Positions 43,312 through 54,806 are shown, counted from the stretch's first letter. The stretch: DNA of 64,000 bases from Cerasicoccus maritimus (GCA_031296935.1 JAVDPD010000017.1:1-64000), one strand, 5' to 3'. The notes: a model not told the origin generated them from the sequence alone. A program made the numbers and translations.

Positions 43312-44088
43312 GTGAAAATCACCACGCAGACCATTCGCAAGCTCAAGGGCGACCGGCCGATCGCCATGCTGACGGCCTATGACTTTATCACCGCGCAGCT
43401 CGCGGGCGAAGCCGGGGCGGACATTATCCTCGTCGGCGATTCGTTGGGCAACACCGCTCTGGGCTTTGAGTCGACCATCCCAGTGACGGTTGACATCATG
43501 CTCCACCACTGCGCCGCCGTTGCGCGCGCCAAGCCAGATGCGCTGCTGCTGTGCGATGTGCCGTTCGCCGTGGCGGGCCACTCGACCGACTACGTGCTCG
43601 ATGTCTGCACCAAGCTCCTCCAGCAGGGCGGGGCGGAATGCGTGAAGATCGAAGGCGGCGTCCGCCGCGCCGAGAAAAGCGCGGCCATTGCGCGCGCGGG
43701 CGTCCCGGTGATGGGCCACATTGGCCTCAAGCCGCAGGACGTGTTGCAGCTCGGCGGCTACCGCAAGTTTGGCAAGACCGACCAGGGGCGCGAGCGTTTG
43801 CTGGCCGAAGCCAAGGCTTGGGAAGATGCGGGCGCCTTTTCGCTGCTCTTGGAGATGGTCGACGCCGAGGCGGCGGCGATGGTGACTGAGGCGGTTTCGA
43901 TCCCGACGATCGGCATTGGCGCGGGCCCGAATGTCGACGGCCAAGTGCTGGTGATTTCCGATGCACTGGGCCTCAACGCCGGCAAGTATCCGGGTTTCGC
44001 CAAGAAATACGTCGACTTGCGCGGCATCGCATTGAAAGCCCTGGGCGAATACGTCAGCGAAGTGCGCGAGCGCAAGTTTCCGGAGTAG
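43312..44088 (+). CDS. panB: 3-methyl-2-oxobutanoate hydroxymethyltransferase PanB
   Basis: Adds a hydroxymethyl group from methylene-tetrahydrofolate to alpha-ketoisovalerate, the first committed step of pantothenate synthesis. The 258-residue protein starts with a GTG. Motifs are MLTAYDF, ILVGDSLGNTALGFESTIPV (metal-binding Asp), CDVPFAV, VKIEGG, GHIGLKPQ and PTIGIGAGPNVDGQVLV. No panC is adjacent. Confidence 0.97.
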   Translation: MKITTQTIRKLKGDRPIAMLTAYDFITAQLAGEAGADIILVGDSLGNTALGFESTIPVTVDIMLHHCAAVARAKPDALLLCDVPFAVAGHSTDYVLDVCTKLLQQGGAECVKIEGGVRRAEKSAAIARAGVPVMGHIGLKPQDVLQLGGYRKFGKTDQGRERLLAEAKAWEDAGAFSLLLEMVDAEAAAMVTEAVSIPTIGIGAGPNVDGQVLVISDALGLNAGKYPGFAKKYVDLRGIALKALGEYVSEVRERKFPE

Positions 44089-44160
44089 GCGCGGTAGGGC
44101 GCGGCTTTTAACAGGAAGATCGGGAAGACCGGAAAGCTAAGAGGGCGTTGTAATGGCACC

Positions 44161-45150
44161 TCAGCGGCCGAGCAATTTCTTGGCGCGGCGGAGGATTTGC
44201 TGATGGCGGGCGAGGCCGTGCTGCGCCCAGAAGGCTTCGCGGTTCCAATGGCGGCGGTAGCCATCAGCGGTTTTGCCTGCGCCGGATTTTATGACCGCAG
44301 AGAGCTTTTCGATGATCCACACAATCTGCTTTTCCGGCGCAAAATATTGCTCCCAGGCTTGACGGGCTTGGGCGGCCAGGGCGTCGGCTTCAGGTAGGCG
44401 GCCATCGAATACCCGACATAAATTTTTGATGCCTTTTTCCGGCAGCGTGATAGCGCACTGCGACCAATCCACGACATCGGGCGGCGCCCAGCGGTCAGAT
44501 AAAATGATCGGTGCGCGCTCCAGCTGCATGGCCTCGTAGAGGCGGTAAGTCGAGGGCCCCAGGCCACCCGGGCACAGTGCAAAATGCCCCGCCAGCAGCT
44601 CCTGGCAATAGTTGTCTTTGGCCTCGATGGTGTGGTTATACCAAGCGTCGGCGGGGGGCTTTTCGATCAGCACTTCGTCACCGAAGGAGTCACGCAGGGC
44701 GAAGAGTTGTTCGCGGGCCGGGCAGTTGATGCTGCCGCGAAAGGTGGCCAGCTTGGTGCGGGCTTGGTGACGCTGTTTGGCCCATTGTGTGACGCGTTCG
44801 TTGGGTACCATGAGATAGCCGGTGGCCACGGTGTCAGCGCGGTGCTGAGTGCGCGGCAGGTTGACGTAGCCGCCGGGCAGGAAGGGCACGGGGTGGTCGT
44901 CGATGTTGAGCGTGCATACCTTGGGCGCGTGCTGGGCAATGACTGGATCGGCCAGCAGCTTGTCCGCATGGGTGCGCCCTTTCTGGACGCATTTTTCGAG
45001 CAGTAAAATCAGGTTAGCTTCGGCGGGGGAAGCGCAGACGGCTATGTCGGAAGAGTCGTTGATGAGGCGCGTCAGCAGCTCGCGAAACGATTCACCGCTC
45101 CAGGCAATCACATCCTCGTTGGCGAGCGTATGGAGGTAGATTTTAGTCAT
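44161..45150 (-). CDS. Exostosin-like glycosyltransferase (GT47 type)
   Basis: A 329-residue protein. The C-terminal region has GHFALCPGGLGPSTYRLYEAMQLERAPIILSDRWAPP, which is the SxxRLYEAxxxGxxPVI pattern of exostosin-family transferases. The N-terminal half is less conserved (YLHTLANEDVIAW ... FRGSINCPAR). It probably builds an exported or surface polysaccharide. No membrane anchor is visible. Confidence 0.75.
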   Translation of the reverse strand: MTKIYLHTLANEDVIAWSGESFRELLTRLINDSSDIAVCASPAEANLILLLEKCVQKGRTHADKLLADPVIAQHAPKVCTLNIDDHPVPFLPGGYVNLPRTQHRADTVATGYLMVPNERVTQWAKQRHQARTKLATFRGSINCPAREQLFALRDSFGDEVLIEKPPADAWYNHTIEAKDNYCQELLAGHFALCPGGLGPSTYRLYEAMQLERAPIILSDRWAPPDVVDWSQCAITLPEKGIKNLCRVFDGRLPEADALAAQARQAWEQYFAPEKQIVWIIEKLSAVIKSGAGKTADGYRRHWNREAFWAQHGLARHQQILRRAKKLLGR

Positions 45151-45173
45151 CGCCCAGGGCAGTCGCGGCGTGG

Positions 45174-46874
45174 TTAGACGAGCGGCATGGTGAACTGGAA
45201 AATCGTGCCTGCTTCGCCGGTTTCGACGAGGCTGATCTCGCCGCGGTGGCTTTTGATGATTTGCTTGGAAATGGCGAGGCCGAGGCCCGAGCCCTCGCTG
45301 CGGCCGGACAGAAAGGACTGGAAAATACGGTCGCGCAAATTCTCCGGCACGCCGGTACCGTTGTCGCTGACGACTACGTAGCCCATCGGTTGGTGGGGGT
45401 TGTCGTCGCGCTTGACGGCCACGGTGACTTTGCCGCCGTGGGGCATGGCCTGAAATGCGTTGAGCACGAGGTTGAGGATGACCTGCTGGATCTGCCCTTT
45501 GTGCGCCTCGACGCTCAGCGGCGTCTTGCTCCGCTCAAAGACCAGCTCCACACCGCTTTGCTCGGCCTTTAGGCGGACAAGCAGGATGGTCTCATCGACG
45601 AGCGTGTTGAGGTCGTAAAGCGCGTGCATGCCGGTACGGCTTTTGCCAAAGGACAACACGCGGCCGACGATTTCTTCCAGCTGTTCGATCTTTTCGCTGA
45701 TGACCTCGGTGTCTTTGTTGCGGGGGTCGTCGGGGCTGAAGTCGAGCGTGAGGGACTCAAACAGCAGCTTAATGACCGTCAGCGGATTGCGAATTTCGTG
45801 CGCGATTTCTGCCGACAGTAGCCCAAGCGTGGTCAACTGAAGGTTTTTGCGGAGGCTTTCTTCGCTCTGAAAAACGCGGGAGTAAAGCTGGCTGTTCTGG
45901 ATGGCCACGGCGCCCATTGAGGCCATGGAATTGAAGAGCTGGCGCTCGTCGTTGTTAAAGCGGTGCGGGGTGTCGGTGTAGGCATTGAGCACACCAATGG
46001 CCTGGCCATCGCAAATGATCGGGGTGGAGAGCATGGATGAGAGGCCAGCGCTTTGAGTGAGGTCCAAAAAATGGTGCTCCTCCGTCTGTGGCAGGTTTTG
46101 AATCGCCACCTGTTTGCGGCGTTCGATCGCCACGCCCACAGCGGTTTCAGCGATGGGTAATTCCTCCTCGTAGTCGATCGGGCCATCGGCGCCTGAGACG
46201 ACTTCCAGCTTCAGGCGTTTGCGGTCTTCGCTGAGCAGATAAATTGCGCACATCGTGCAGGGCATTAGCTTGCGCGCTTCGCGGGTGAGGGATTTGAGCA
46301 CATCGCGTTGTTCACGCTTGCCGCCGAGTAGCTGGCCAATGCGCAACAGTGTCTGGAGCTGGTGGTTTTTCTCCTTGAGCTGACCAATGAGCCACAGGCG
46401 ACTGACGACCGACGTTGCTTCAATCGTGAGGAGGGAGAGTAGCTTGAGGTCGCTTTCGCTGAAGGCGTCGCGCTGGTCGCTGTCCACATTGACAACGCCT
46501 ACCGGCATGCCGTCGATGAGCATTGGCGCCGCCATTTCTGATTGCACGGATTCCTTGACGGGCACGTAGCGCGTGTCTTCGCTGACGTCGGGCACGAGAA
46601 GCGGCTTCCCATGCAGGGCGACCCAGCCGGTGATTCCGATGCCGAGTGGCAGCGAAAAGTGGCTGTTGAGCATCAGGCCGCGCGTAACCTCGATTTCGAG
46701 CAAATTGGTGTCTGGGTTCGTCAGTGCGACGGAGGCGCTGGAGGCTCCCAGCACGTCGACCAGCTCTTGTAAAATGGCTTCCAGTGCCTCGCGGGCGTCA
46801 TCGGTCTCGCTGACTAGTCGGCTGATGCGATAAAGTGAGTCGATAACTGAGCGTTCGGGCGCGGCGGTGGACAT
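45174..46874 (-). CDS. Sensor histidine kinase with two GAF domains
   Basis: A 566-residue soluble kinase. Two GAF domains (about 15-160 and 185-335) precede a HisKA helix with LLSAEIAHEIRNPLTVIK (His359) and an HATPase domain (VILNLVLNAFQAMPHGGKV, VSDNGTGVPENLRDRIF, GSGLGLAISKQII). It ends after the ATPase domain, so it needs a separate response regulator that is not next to it. It follows glnD on the same strand; repeats separate the two. Confidence 0.93.
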   Translation of the reverse strand: MSTAAPERSVIDSLYRISRLVSETDDAREALEAILQELVDVLGASSASVALTNPDTNLLEIEVTRGLMLNSHFSLPLGIGITGWVALHGKPLLVPDVSEDTRYVPVKESVQSEMAAPMLIDGMPVGVVNVDSDQRDAFSESDLKLLSLLTIEATSVVSRLWLIGQLKEKNHQLQTLLRIGQLLGGKREQRDVLKSLTREARKLMPCTMCAIYLLSEDRKRLKLEVVSGADGPIDYEEELPIAETAVGVAIERRKQVAIQNLPQTEEHHFLDLTQSAGLSSMLSTPIICDGQAIGVLNAYTDTPHRFNNDERQLFNSMASMGAVAIQNSQLYSRVFQSEESLRKNLQLTTLGLLSAEIAHEIRNPLTVIKLLFESLTLDFSPDDPRNKDTEVISEKIEQLEEIVGRVLSFGKSRTGMHALYDLNTLVDETILLVRLKAEQSGVELVFERSKTPLSVEAHKGQIQQVILNLVLNAFQAMPHGGKVTVAVKRDDNPHQPMGYVVVSDNGTGVPENLRDRIFQSFLSGRSEGSGLGLAISKQIIKSHRGEISLVETGEAGTIFQFTMPLV

Positions 46875-46880
46875 GTTTTG

Positions 46881-47003
46881 AAGTGGGTAAGTTCGTGTGT
46901 GGGTAAGTTCGTAAAGTTGGCATTTTTAACGGTAATTGCCAGCCAAGTGAACTCCAAATGCTCACCGAATCAACTTACACACTTACGAACCTACGCACTT
47001 TAC
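46881..47003. repeat. Inverted GTAAGTTCGT short-word repeats
   Basis: GTAAGTTCGTGTGTGGGTAA (left, 46887 on) and CTTACACACTTACGAACC (right, to 46992) are near-inverted copies separated by about 60 nt. The region lies between glnD and the kinase and would fold into a hairpin in RNA. Confidence 0.6.
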
Positions 47004-47011
47004 TAACCTTT

Positions 47012-49903
47012 TTATCCCGCTGCTTCAAACTGATCCCGTGCAATGATGCGCTCGATGGCGTCGCGGAGTGGGACCAGCGTGTCCGTATTGCTGGCGGTGT
47101 GCGGTCGAGTCGGTTCGATGTAAAAGGTGTCCAGCGCGGCACCGCGTTCGGTGGAAATCCGGGCGAAGCTGATGTCGTAGCCGTGTTTGAAAATAGCGTA
47201 GCCCAACTGGTAGAGCAGGCCTAGGTGGTCATTGGCCTGGACTTCGACAATGGTGCGCTTGAGCGAGAGCTCATGGTAGACATCCACCTTGGCCGGAATG
47301 GGCGCGCGGAGGCGATTCTTGGAATCGGAGCCGAACGAGTTGGCGAGTCGGGCGGCCTGCTCCTTGATGGCGGGCATCAAGTTTACATTGTGGAGGAGGG
47401 CCTGCTCCAGGTGCTGGCGGAAGCTGGCTTCGGCCATTGAATTCTGGACGGGTCCGCCATCTGGCGCCACCACATAGAACGTATCGATTGTGATGTGGTC
47501 GTTCCGGGAAATCGCCTTGGTGCTGAGGATGTTGACCCCGGCTACCGTGAGTGCGCCAGCCAGCTTGTAGAATAAGCCGGCGCGGTCCCAGGTGACGATG
47601 TTGACCACGGTCAAGCCTTGGTCTTCGTCGTTGCGCCAGTCGACCACGGGGACGAGCGAGCCAATGCTATCGGCTTCAGATATGGTTTCGAGTAGCTCGT
47701 TGACCATCCGGATGTGGAGGATGATGTCATCGGCGTCATTGTGGATGAAGTAACGCTCTGGGAGCAGATTGAAGTGGGCATCGATCTGGTCCTTTTCGAT
47801 ATCCGAGAGGCGGCGTTCAATGATTTCGCGGTAGATCATTGATTTACGCTCCTTTCGGCGTTTGGCAATCGCATCAGGTTCGTGGTGGAGAAACTCCAGC
47901 GTGGCGCGGAAAAGGTTATCATGCAGCGAGTCCTTATAGCTGTTCCACAGGCTGCTCGCAGTGCCAGAAGCGTCGCAATAAGTGTGCACGTAAAGGTAGC
48001 GAAGGATATCTTCGTCTTCAACAAGCTCGGCAAAGGATGCAATTGTCCTAGGGTCATCAATATCCAGTCTCTGCCAGAATCGTGCCATCTCCAGATGATT
48101 GCGGACGATTGTTAAAATTATTTTTCGCCGCTTCTCGTCGATTCCCATGCGCTTGAGGATGGGCTCAGCGACGCGCACACCGCTTGTACAGTGGCCTTCC
48201 ACGCCTTCGGTCTTCCCTAAATCGTGAACGAGGAGGATTAAATAAAGCAGGGCGGGGGTCTCGGTCGCAACTAAGGCTTTATGATATTTTTGGCCATAAT
48301 TTCCTTCCACACGAAAGACTTCGTCGAGTTTGCGTATAGTGTTGAGCGTGTGGATGTCGGCGGTGTAGCGGTGGTAAAATTCGTGCTGCACCAGGCAGGT
48401 GATGTCGCCAAACTCCGGGATGAAGCGGCCGAGGACGCCTGTTTCGTGCATGAGCAGGAGCGTTGGGTAAACATTACCTCGGGTTTGCAGGATGGAGCGG
48501 AAGGTGCGGTTGGCCGACTCATTGTGCATCAGCCGGGAGTCGATCAGATGGATGGATTGGCTGATGAGCACGCGCAAATCGAGGTCGGGCTGGAGGTCGA
48601 ATTGCTGTAAATACCTGAATACGCGGATGATGCGCGTCTTTTCGTCCTTAAAGACTCTACTGCTTTCCGCAGAGAGGGTTCCGGGGCTGATCAGGAAGCC
48701 GTCCAGATGTTTTTGGCGGTCCATCCGGCGGGAGTTCAGGACTGCCTGGAAGGTGTAACCGCGGTTGGAGTCGAGATTGCTGAAGGCCAGGCGCTGCTCC
48801 AATAGCTTAGAAGTCTGGTAAATGTAATTCGCGTGCCGGTAGTAGTCATGCATGAAGGCTTCCACGCGGCGGAAAATATCATGCTGTTTGTAGCCGAGAG
48901 CCCAGGCAATGGTGGGTTGGCCTTCGAGGCTTAGCGTATCAGTTGCGCGTTTGCTGTTGAAGTGTACTTCGTTGCGTACGCGCAGGAGAAAGTCGTAGGC
49001 CGCCAGGAGATGCGCACGCTCGTCGGGGCTGAGGAAGTTCTTTGCGACCAAGGCGTCCAGTGAGCCATCGCTGAGGCGCACTTCCGCCATCCAAAGGATG
49101 TTCTGGTAGTCACGCAACCCGCCGACGCCGTTTTTAATATCCGGCTCTTGTAGAAAAACACTCCCGCCATATTTCTCGCGGCGCTCGGCTTGGTCAGCGA
49201 GACGCTCTTTGGCATAAGCACGGTGATCCGTCCGCTCGTAATAGCGGCGGTAGGTTTTCTCGAATTCGTTGAAGAGATCGGTGTCGCCGCAGATCAGACG
49301 GGCTTCGAGCAGGGCGTTAAGCGTTTGGACGTCTGCTTTGGCCTCGGAGATGGTTTCTCTAACCGTGCGGCTGGAATGGCCGACCTTCAGCCCAAGATCC
49401 CACAAGGGATAAAGGATCTCATCGGACATGATTTCCTGCAGCGGCTTGAGCGCTTCACGCCTTGCGCGCTTGGGATACAGAAACATGATATCGATATCGC
49501 TGAGCGGACAAAGCTCAGCGCGACCATAACCGCCCAGCGCCAGCATTGCGACAGGGTAGGGCGGCGGGCCCTTTTTCTGTGCGTAGACGGCCATTGCGTT
49601 CTGGAATAGATGCTCAATCAGCACGTCCATCATCATGGTGCGTGCCTTGGCCACACGCAGTCCGCCATCACCTTTTTCGTGGTAGCGGTGAAGCATCTCC
49701 TGCTCCAGACGCATGTATTCTTTTAACTGTTTGAGGCGTTCGCCGGGGGCAGTATCCGGGGTAAACGTCAGCCTTTTGTCCGCGTGAAGGCGGATTCGCC
49801 GAAGAAGAGGGTCCTGTATCTTGCTGTTCAAGAGTTGGTTATATGACGCATACCCTGCATAAGATTTCAACGTGGAAAATGCAAACGGTTGTTCTATTGA
49901 CAA
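47012..49903 (-). CDS. glnD: Bifunctional [protein-PII] uridylyltransferase/uridylyl-removing enzyme GlnD
   Basis: Senses glutamine and attaches or removes UMP on PII proteins to control nitrogen assimilation. The 963-residue protein has the nucleotidyltransferase motif GGYGRAELCPLSDIDIMF (near residue 127), an HD domain with LLVHDLGKTEGVEGH, and two C-terminal ACT domains (WDRAGLFYKLAGALTVAG and NDHLGLLYQLGYAIFKHG). Full-length and intact. No PII or glutamine synthetase gene is close. Confidence 0.97.
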   Translation of the reverse strand: MSIEQPFAFSTLKSYAGYASYNQLLNSKIQDPLLRRIRLHADKRLTFTPDTAPGERLKQLKEYMRLEQEMLHRYHEKGDGGLRVAKARTMMMDVLIEHLFQNAMAVYAQKKGPPPYPVAMLALGGYGRAELCPLSDIDIMFLYPKRARREALKPLQEIMSDEILYPLWDLGLKVGHSSRTVRETISEAKADVQTLNALLEARLICGDTDLFNEFEKTYRRYYERTDHRAYAKERLADQAERREKYGGSVFLQEPDIKNGVGGLRDYQNILWMAEVRLSDGSLDALVAKNFLSPDERAHLLAAYDFLLRVRNEVHFNSKRATDTLSLEGQPTIAWALGYKQHDIFRRVEAFMHDYYRHANYIYQTSKLLEQRLAFSNLDSNRGYTFQAVLNSRRMDRQKHLDGFLISPGTLSAESSRVFKDEKTRIIRVFRYLQQFDLQPDLDLRVLISQSIHLIDSRLMHNESANRTFRSILQTRGNVYPTLLLMHETGVLGRFIPEFGDITCLVQHEFYHRYTADIHTLNTIRKLDEVFRVEGNYGQKYHKALVATETPALLYLILLVHDLGKTEGVEGHCTSGVRVAEPILKRMGIDEKRRKIILTIVRNHLEMARFWQRLDIDDPRTIASFAELVEDEDILRYLYVHTYCDASGTASSLWNSYKDSLHDNLFRATLEFLHHEPDAIAKRRKERKSMIYREIIERRLSDIEKDQIDAHFNLLPERYFIHNDADDIILHIRMVNELLETISEADSIGSLVPVVDWRNDEDQGLTVVNIVTWDRAGLFYKLAGALTVAGVNILSTKAISRNDHITIDTFYVVAPDGGPVQNSMAEASFRQHLEQALLHNVNLMPAIKEQAARLANSFGSDSKNRLRAPIPAKVDVYHELSLKRTIVEVQANDHLGLLYQLGYAIFKHGYDISFARISTERGAALDTFYIEPTRPHTASNTDTLVPLRDAIERIIARDQFEAAG

Positions 49904-49962
49904 TTTTATGGTCTCGCATGAATTTTATCAATGCAACGACTTAACTTACGCTACTCTACGTC

Positions 49963-50631
49963 ATGAAAAAAGTTCTCTTAACCGGTTTTGGCGACTGGGC
50001 TGGCAGTAATGCGAATCCAGCGGGCGAAGTTGCTCAGGCGCTTGACGGCGCAAAACTTGATGGCGCGCTCGTTTCCAGCGTCATTGCGCCTTCTGTTTTT
50101 AAGGAAATGATCCCCTGCGTTACGGAGGCTATGGAGGCGCAAAAGCCAGACATCGTTCTCTCCATGGGCGAATACAACGGGCGCACCATGATTACCGTCG
50201 AGCGCCTGGCTCAAAATTTTATCGACGCCACACGCTACGGAATGGGGGACGAGGCAGGCGACCGACCGCAAGATGAGCCCATTGTTGAGGGCGGTCCCTA
50301 CGCCTACCCGGCCACGGTCCCACTCCGCGCAATGGTCCGTGCGATGCGCGATGCCAGCGTGCCAGCCGATATCTCCGACACTGCCGCAACCTTTGGCTGT
50401 AATTTATTGATGTATGGCGTGCTCCACTACATCGCGGTGAATAACTTGCCCATCCGCGCTGGCTGGATTCACCTGCCGTCCCTACCGCAAACTGCCGCGC
50501 TGGATGAAAACGTTGGCCTGCCGAGCATGGCGCTGGAAACACAGATAGCCGGCATCAAGGCCGCTATCGAAGCCTGTGTTCGTCATGAGACGGACATCAG
50601 CGATCCGATTACCGGCCGTTTGCAGATTTAG
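49963..50631 (+). CDS. pcp: Pyroglutamyl-peptidase I
   Basis: Cysteine peptidase of family C15 removing N-terminal pyroglutamate. The 222-residue protein begins KVLLTGFGDW and keeps the catalytic triad: Glu80 in MITVERLAQN, Cys146 in TFGCNLLMYGV and His170 in GWIHLPSLP. It is cytoplasmic. The stop codon begins the shared 17-nt word also found at 13630. Confidence 0.93.
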   Translation: MKKVLLTGFGDWAGSNANPAGEVAQALDGAKLDGALVSSVIAPSVFKEMIPCVTEAMEAQKPDIVLSMGEYNGRTMITVERLAQNFIDATRYGMGDEAGDRPQDEPIVEGGPYAYPATVPLRAMVRAMRDASVPADISDTAATFGCNLLMYGVLHYIAVNNLPIRAGWIHLPSLPQTAALDENVGLPSMALETQIAGIKAAIEACVRHETDISDPITGRLQI

Positions 50632-50661
50632 AGATAACATGAAGCGGGACAGCACGCTTCT
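50628..50661 (+). repeat. Stop-codon-linked hairpin and 17-nt repeat
   Basis: TTAGAGATAACATGAAG (50628-50644) is identical to 13630-13646, in both cases starting with the gene stop codon. Here the continuation is GAAGCG-GGACAGCA-CGCTTC, a short 6-bp hairpin rather than the 23-bp palindrome at the first site. Confidence 0.65.
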
Positions 50662-50734
50662 TGCGTCGTCCGCAAAAAAATCGGAAAAATTCTGCGGAGG
50701 GTCTCTTCGCGGCACGATATTGGGCGTTCTCGCT

Positions 50735-51050
50735 ATTAGTGAGCACGAGTAATTAATAGTGAGTAGCTTTCAGTGGCTCTCAGAGCTGCTCACTGGCGCC
50801 GGAAATTAGACATAATGCCCAAAAAGTGCCCCACGGAGCCAACTGAGCCAACTGAGCCTGTGTAGCCAGCTGAGCCATTGGCAGGATAGGGGGCTTTTGA
50901 TATAATACTCCCCATGAAGCAGCCCAAAACACCAACCAACGCATTTCTTCACTACAAATTTCGCAGATGTTCGCAGATACTTTTTTTAACCGTACTCCAA
51001 CATCCCACGACGATCTGCGTTCATCTGCGCTATTCGTAGTTAAAACCAAA
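50735..51050. repeat. Mosaic of degenerate short-word repeats before ilvD
   Basis: A gene-free stretch assembled from different word families: TTAGTGAGCACGAGTAA and TAATAGTGAGTAGC (50736-50767), GAGCCAACT repeated in tandem with AGCCAGCTGAGCC (50836-50877), and GCAGATGTTCGCAGAT (50963-50978) with an inverted partner ATCTGCGTTCATCTGCG (51013-51029). No ORF fits. Confidence 0.6.
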
Positions 51051-51061
51051 AGTTTCACCTA

Positions 51062-51071
51062 CCCCCCCCCC
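51062..51071 (+). repeat. Poly-C tract (10 C) upstream of ilvD
   Basis: Ten consecutive C residues between the repeat block and the ilvD reading frame, the longest of eight C tracts of six or more bases in this 5-kb neighbourhood. Confidence 0.75.
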
Positions 51072-51198
51072 AGCCACTGAATAAATTCCGATGAAAACTG
51101 AATCCGCACACTCGACTGAAAAATGCCCGCCAACACCGGCCAACGCACAACATTTAGGCTCGCCTCGCGCCTCTGCGCATGGCCATGTTAATCCCGCT

Positions 51199-52911
51199 AT
51201 GGCTTCAGAAAACACCCGAAAGCATTCCTCCATTGTAGTTGACGGCACTGATCGCGCCGCCGCCCGCGCCATGCTGCGCGCCGTTGGCTTTGAAGATGAG
51301 GACTTCCAAAAGCCGCAGGTCGCAGTGGCTAGCTCTCCGAGCGACATGACCCCCTGCAACGTTCACCTCGGCGAACTCTCCGAACACGCCCGCAAGGGGA
51401 TCGACGCATCCGGCGGCAAAGCCGTCTCCTTCAACACCATCACCGTCACCGACGGCATCAGCATGGGCACGAAGGGCATGCGCTACTCGCTCGTCTCGCG
51501 CGACGTGATTGCGGACTCCATCGAAACCGCCTGCGCGGCGGAAGGCTTTGATGGCCTCGTGGCCATTGGCGGCTGCGACAAAAACATGCCCGGCTGCATG
51601 ATTGCCATTGCGCGCCTCAACCGCCCGGCAGTCTTTGTCTATGGCGGCACCATTCTCCCGGGTTTCCTGCCCTCCGACGAAAAGGAGTGCAACCCGATGG
51701 ACGTCGTTTCCGTGTTCGAAGCTGTGGGCAAGCACGCCAAGGGCGAGCTGACCGACGAGCAGCTCAAGGAAGTTGAAAAATACGCCATCCCCGGCCCGGG
51801 CTCCTGCGGCGGCATGTATACGGCCAACACCATGGCCAGCGCCATCGAAGCCCTCGGCATGAGCCTCCCCGGCAGCAGCGCCCAGGTCGCCGTCGGTGAA
51901 GCCAAGCGCAAGGACTGTGAAAACGCCGGCGCCGCCGTCATGAACATGCTCGAAAAGGGCATCAAGCCGCGCGATATCATGACGCGTGACGCGTTCCTCA
52001 ACTCGATCACCACCTGCCTCGCGCTCGGTGGCTCGACGAATTTGATCCTCCACATGCTCGCCATTGCCCACAGCGCCGAGGTCGAGCTGTCCATCGACGA
52101 CTTCAAGGAAATCGGCGAACGCATCCCGCTGCTTGCCGACATGAAGCCCTACGGCAAATACAGCATGAGCCACCTGATCCGCATCGGCGGCATCCGCCCA
52201 ATGATGAAGCTGCTGCTCGACCGCGGCCTCCTCAATGGCGACTGCCTGACCGTGACCGGCGAAACCGTCGCGGAAAGCCTCAAGGACGTGAAGCCCTACG
52301 GCGCTTACCCGACCGAGCAGGACATCGTCCGCCCGTGGGACCAGCCGATGAAGCCCACCACACACCTCCGCATTCTGCGCGGCAACCTTTGCCCCGGCGG
52401 CGCGGTGGGTAAGATCACTGGCAACGAAGGCACTTACTTCAAGGGCGTGGCCAAGGTTTACGAAGGCGAAGAAGAAGCGCTGGTTGGCATCTTGAAGGGC
52501 GACGTCGTCAGCGGCGACGTGGTCGTGATCCGCAACGAAGGCCCGGTTGGCGGCCCCGGCATGCGCGAAATGCTTTCCCCGACTTCCGCTGTGGCCGGTC
52601 GCGGCCTGATCAAGGAAGTCGCGCTCATCACCGACGGACGTTTCTCTGGCGGCAGCCACGGCTTTGACGTGGGTCACATCACGCCGGAAGCCGCGAAGGG
52701 CGGCCCGATCGGCATTGTGAAGAATGGCGACATCATCGAGATCGACGCCGTGAAGAACGAGATGAACCTCCTCATCGACGACGCGGACTACGACGCCCGC
52801 ATGGCGGCCTACACTCCCCCCCCTCCCAGCGAGACGCGCGGTGTGTTGGCCAAGTATGCGAAGCTCGTCGCCACCGCCTCTGAAGGTGCCGTAACCGACA
52901 AGAACCTGTAA
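51199..52911 (+). CDS. ilvD: Dihydroxy-acid dehydratase IlvD
   Basis: Fe-S enzyme making 2-keto acids in valine, leucine and isoleucine synthesis. About 570 residues from the ATG at 51199 ([14 protein letters not shown]); an upstream ATG at 51091 adds 36 residues without homology, so I prefer the shorter form. The Fe-S and substrate motifs are [42 protein letters not shown] and [16 protein letters not shown] run of eight C (52816-52823) lies near the 3' end and encodes TPPPPS. Confidence 0.96.
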   Translation: MASENTRKHSSIVVDGTDRAAARAMLRAVGFEDEDFQKPQVAVASSPSDMTPCNVHLGELSEHARKGIDASGGKAVSFNTITVTDGISMGTKGMRYSLVSRDVIADSIETACAAEGFDGLVAIGGCDKNMPGCMIAIARLNRPAVFVYGGTILPGFLPSDEKECNPMDVVSVFEAVGKHAKGELTDEQLKEVEKYAIPGPGSCGGMYTANTMASAIEALGMSLPGSSAQVAVGEAKRKDCENAGAAVMNMLEKGIKPRDIMTRDAFLNSITTCLALGGSTNLILHMLAIAHSAEVELSIDDFKEIGERIPLLADMKPYGKYSMSHLIRIGGIRPMMKLLLDRGLLNGDCLTVTGETVAESLKDVKPYGAYPTEQDIVRPWDQPMKPTTHLRILRGNLCPGGAVGKITGNEGTYFKGVAKVYEGEEEALVGILKGDVVSGDVVVIRNEGPVGGPGMREMLSPTSAVAGRGLIKEVALITDGRFSGGSHGFDVGHITPEAAKGGPIGIVKNGDIIEIDAVKNEMNLLIDDADYDARMAAYTPPPPSETRGVLAKYAKLVATASEGAVTDKNL

Positions 52912-52926
52912 GGCGCAATCCGCTGA

Positions 52927-53355
52927 ATGGTTGTTCCGGATTCCAGTTGCGAGCCGATCGATGACTGGCGCAATGAACTGCGAAGTCTTGGTGACTTCGA
53001 GGGCGTTGTATCACATTGGCCGGGCTCGGAACCGGTTCTGTTTATGACACTCATCTTACGCGGTTGCAGTCAATTGGATGCTTTGCGTATCGGCATCGAT
53101 TTTTGGTCGATATGCGACAGGATGAGTTGCCACTATTCAGTGGAAAAATTGAAAGTCCGAGTAGCTTTAGCCAAGAAGAATAGTGAGGGCGCGTTAACTG
53201 TGGACGACTTTGATGAGCGAATATGCGAGCTCTATGGTGTTCCTGGTGGTCAACCAGGTGGCCACATTGCATGGAATCGAATGCGTTCAAAGCTTTGGAT
53301 CAAAGATGGAGCATTTTATGGCGAACCTCACTGGCTAAAAGACAAGAATAACTGA
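52927..53355 (+). CDS. Hypothetical protein
   Basis: A 142-residue acidic protein with no recognisable domain and looks AT-richer than ilvD and the beta-glucosidase on either side. The middle has LRGCSQLDALRIGIDFWSICDR and the C-terminus PGGQPGGHIAWNRMRSKLW. It starts 15 nt after ilvD and could be an inserted gene. Confidence 0.5.
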   Translation: MVVPDSSCEPIDDWRNELRSLGDFEGVVSHWPGSEPVLFMTLILRGCSQLDALRIGIDFWSICDRMSCHYSVEKLKVRVALAKKNSEGALTVDDFDERICELYGVPGGQPGGHIAWNRMRSKLWIKDGAFYGEPHWLKDKNN

Positions 53356-54744
<1,389 letters not shown>

Positions 54745-54751
54745 CCTTTTC

Positions 54752-54784
54752 AGCGCTGGTCCCCCCCCCGGTGGGATCAGCGCT
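54752..54784 (+). terminator. Terminator of the beta-glucosidase gene with poly-C loop
   Basis: AGCGCTG pairs with CAGCGCT, extended by TCCC / GGGA; the loop contains nine C (54761-54769). A T tract follows after about 12 nt. Confidence 0.65.
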
Positions 54785-54806
54785 TTACCACTCCACAATT
54801 TTTTTC

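Noticed and set aside
51091..51198. Longer ilvD start at 51091
   Set aside because: The additional 36 residues are low-complexity with no IlvD similarity, and the region follows a poly-C tract and repeats.
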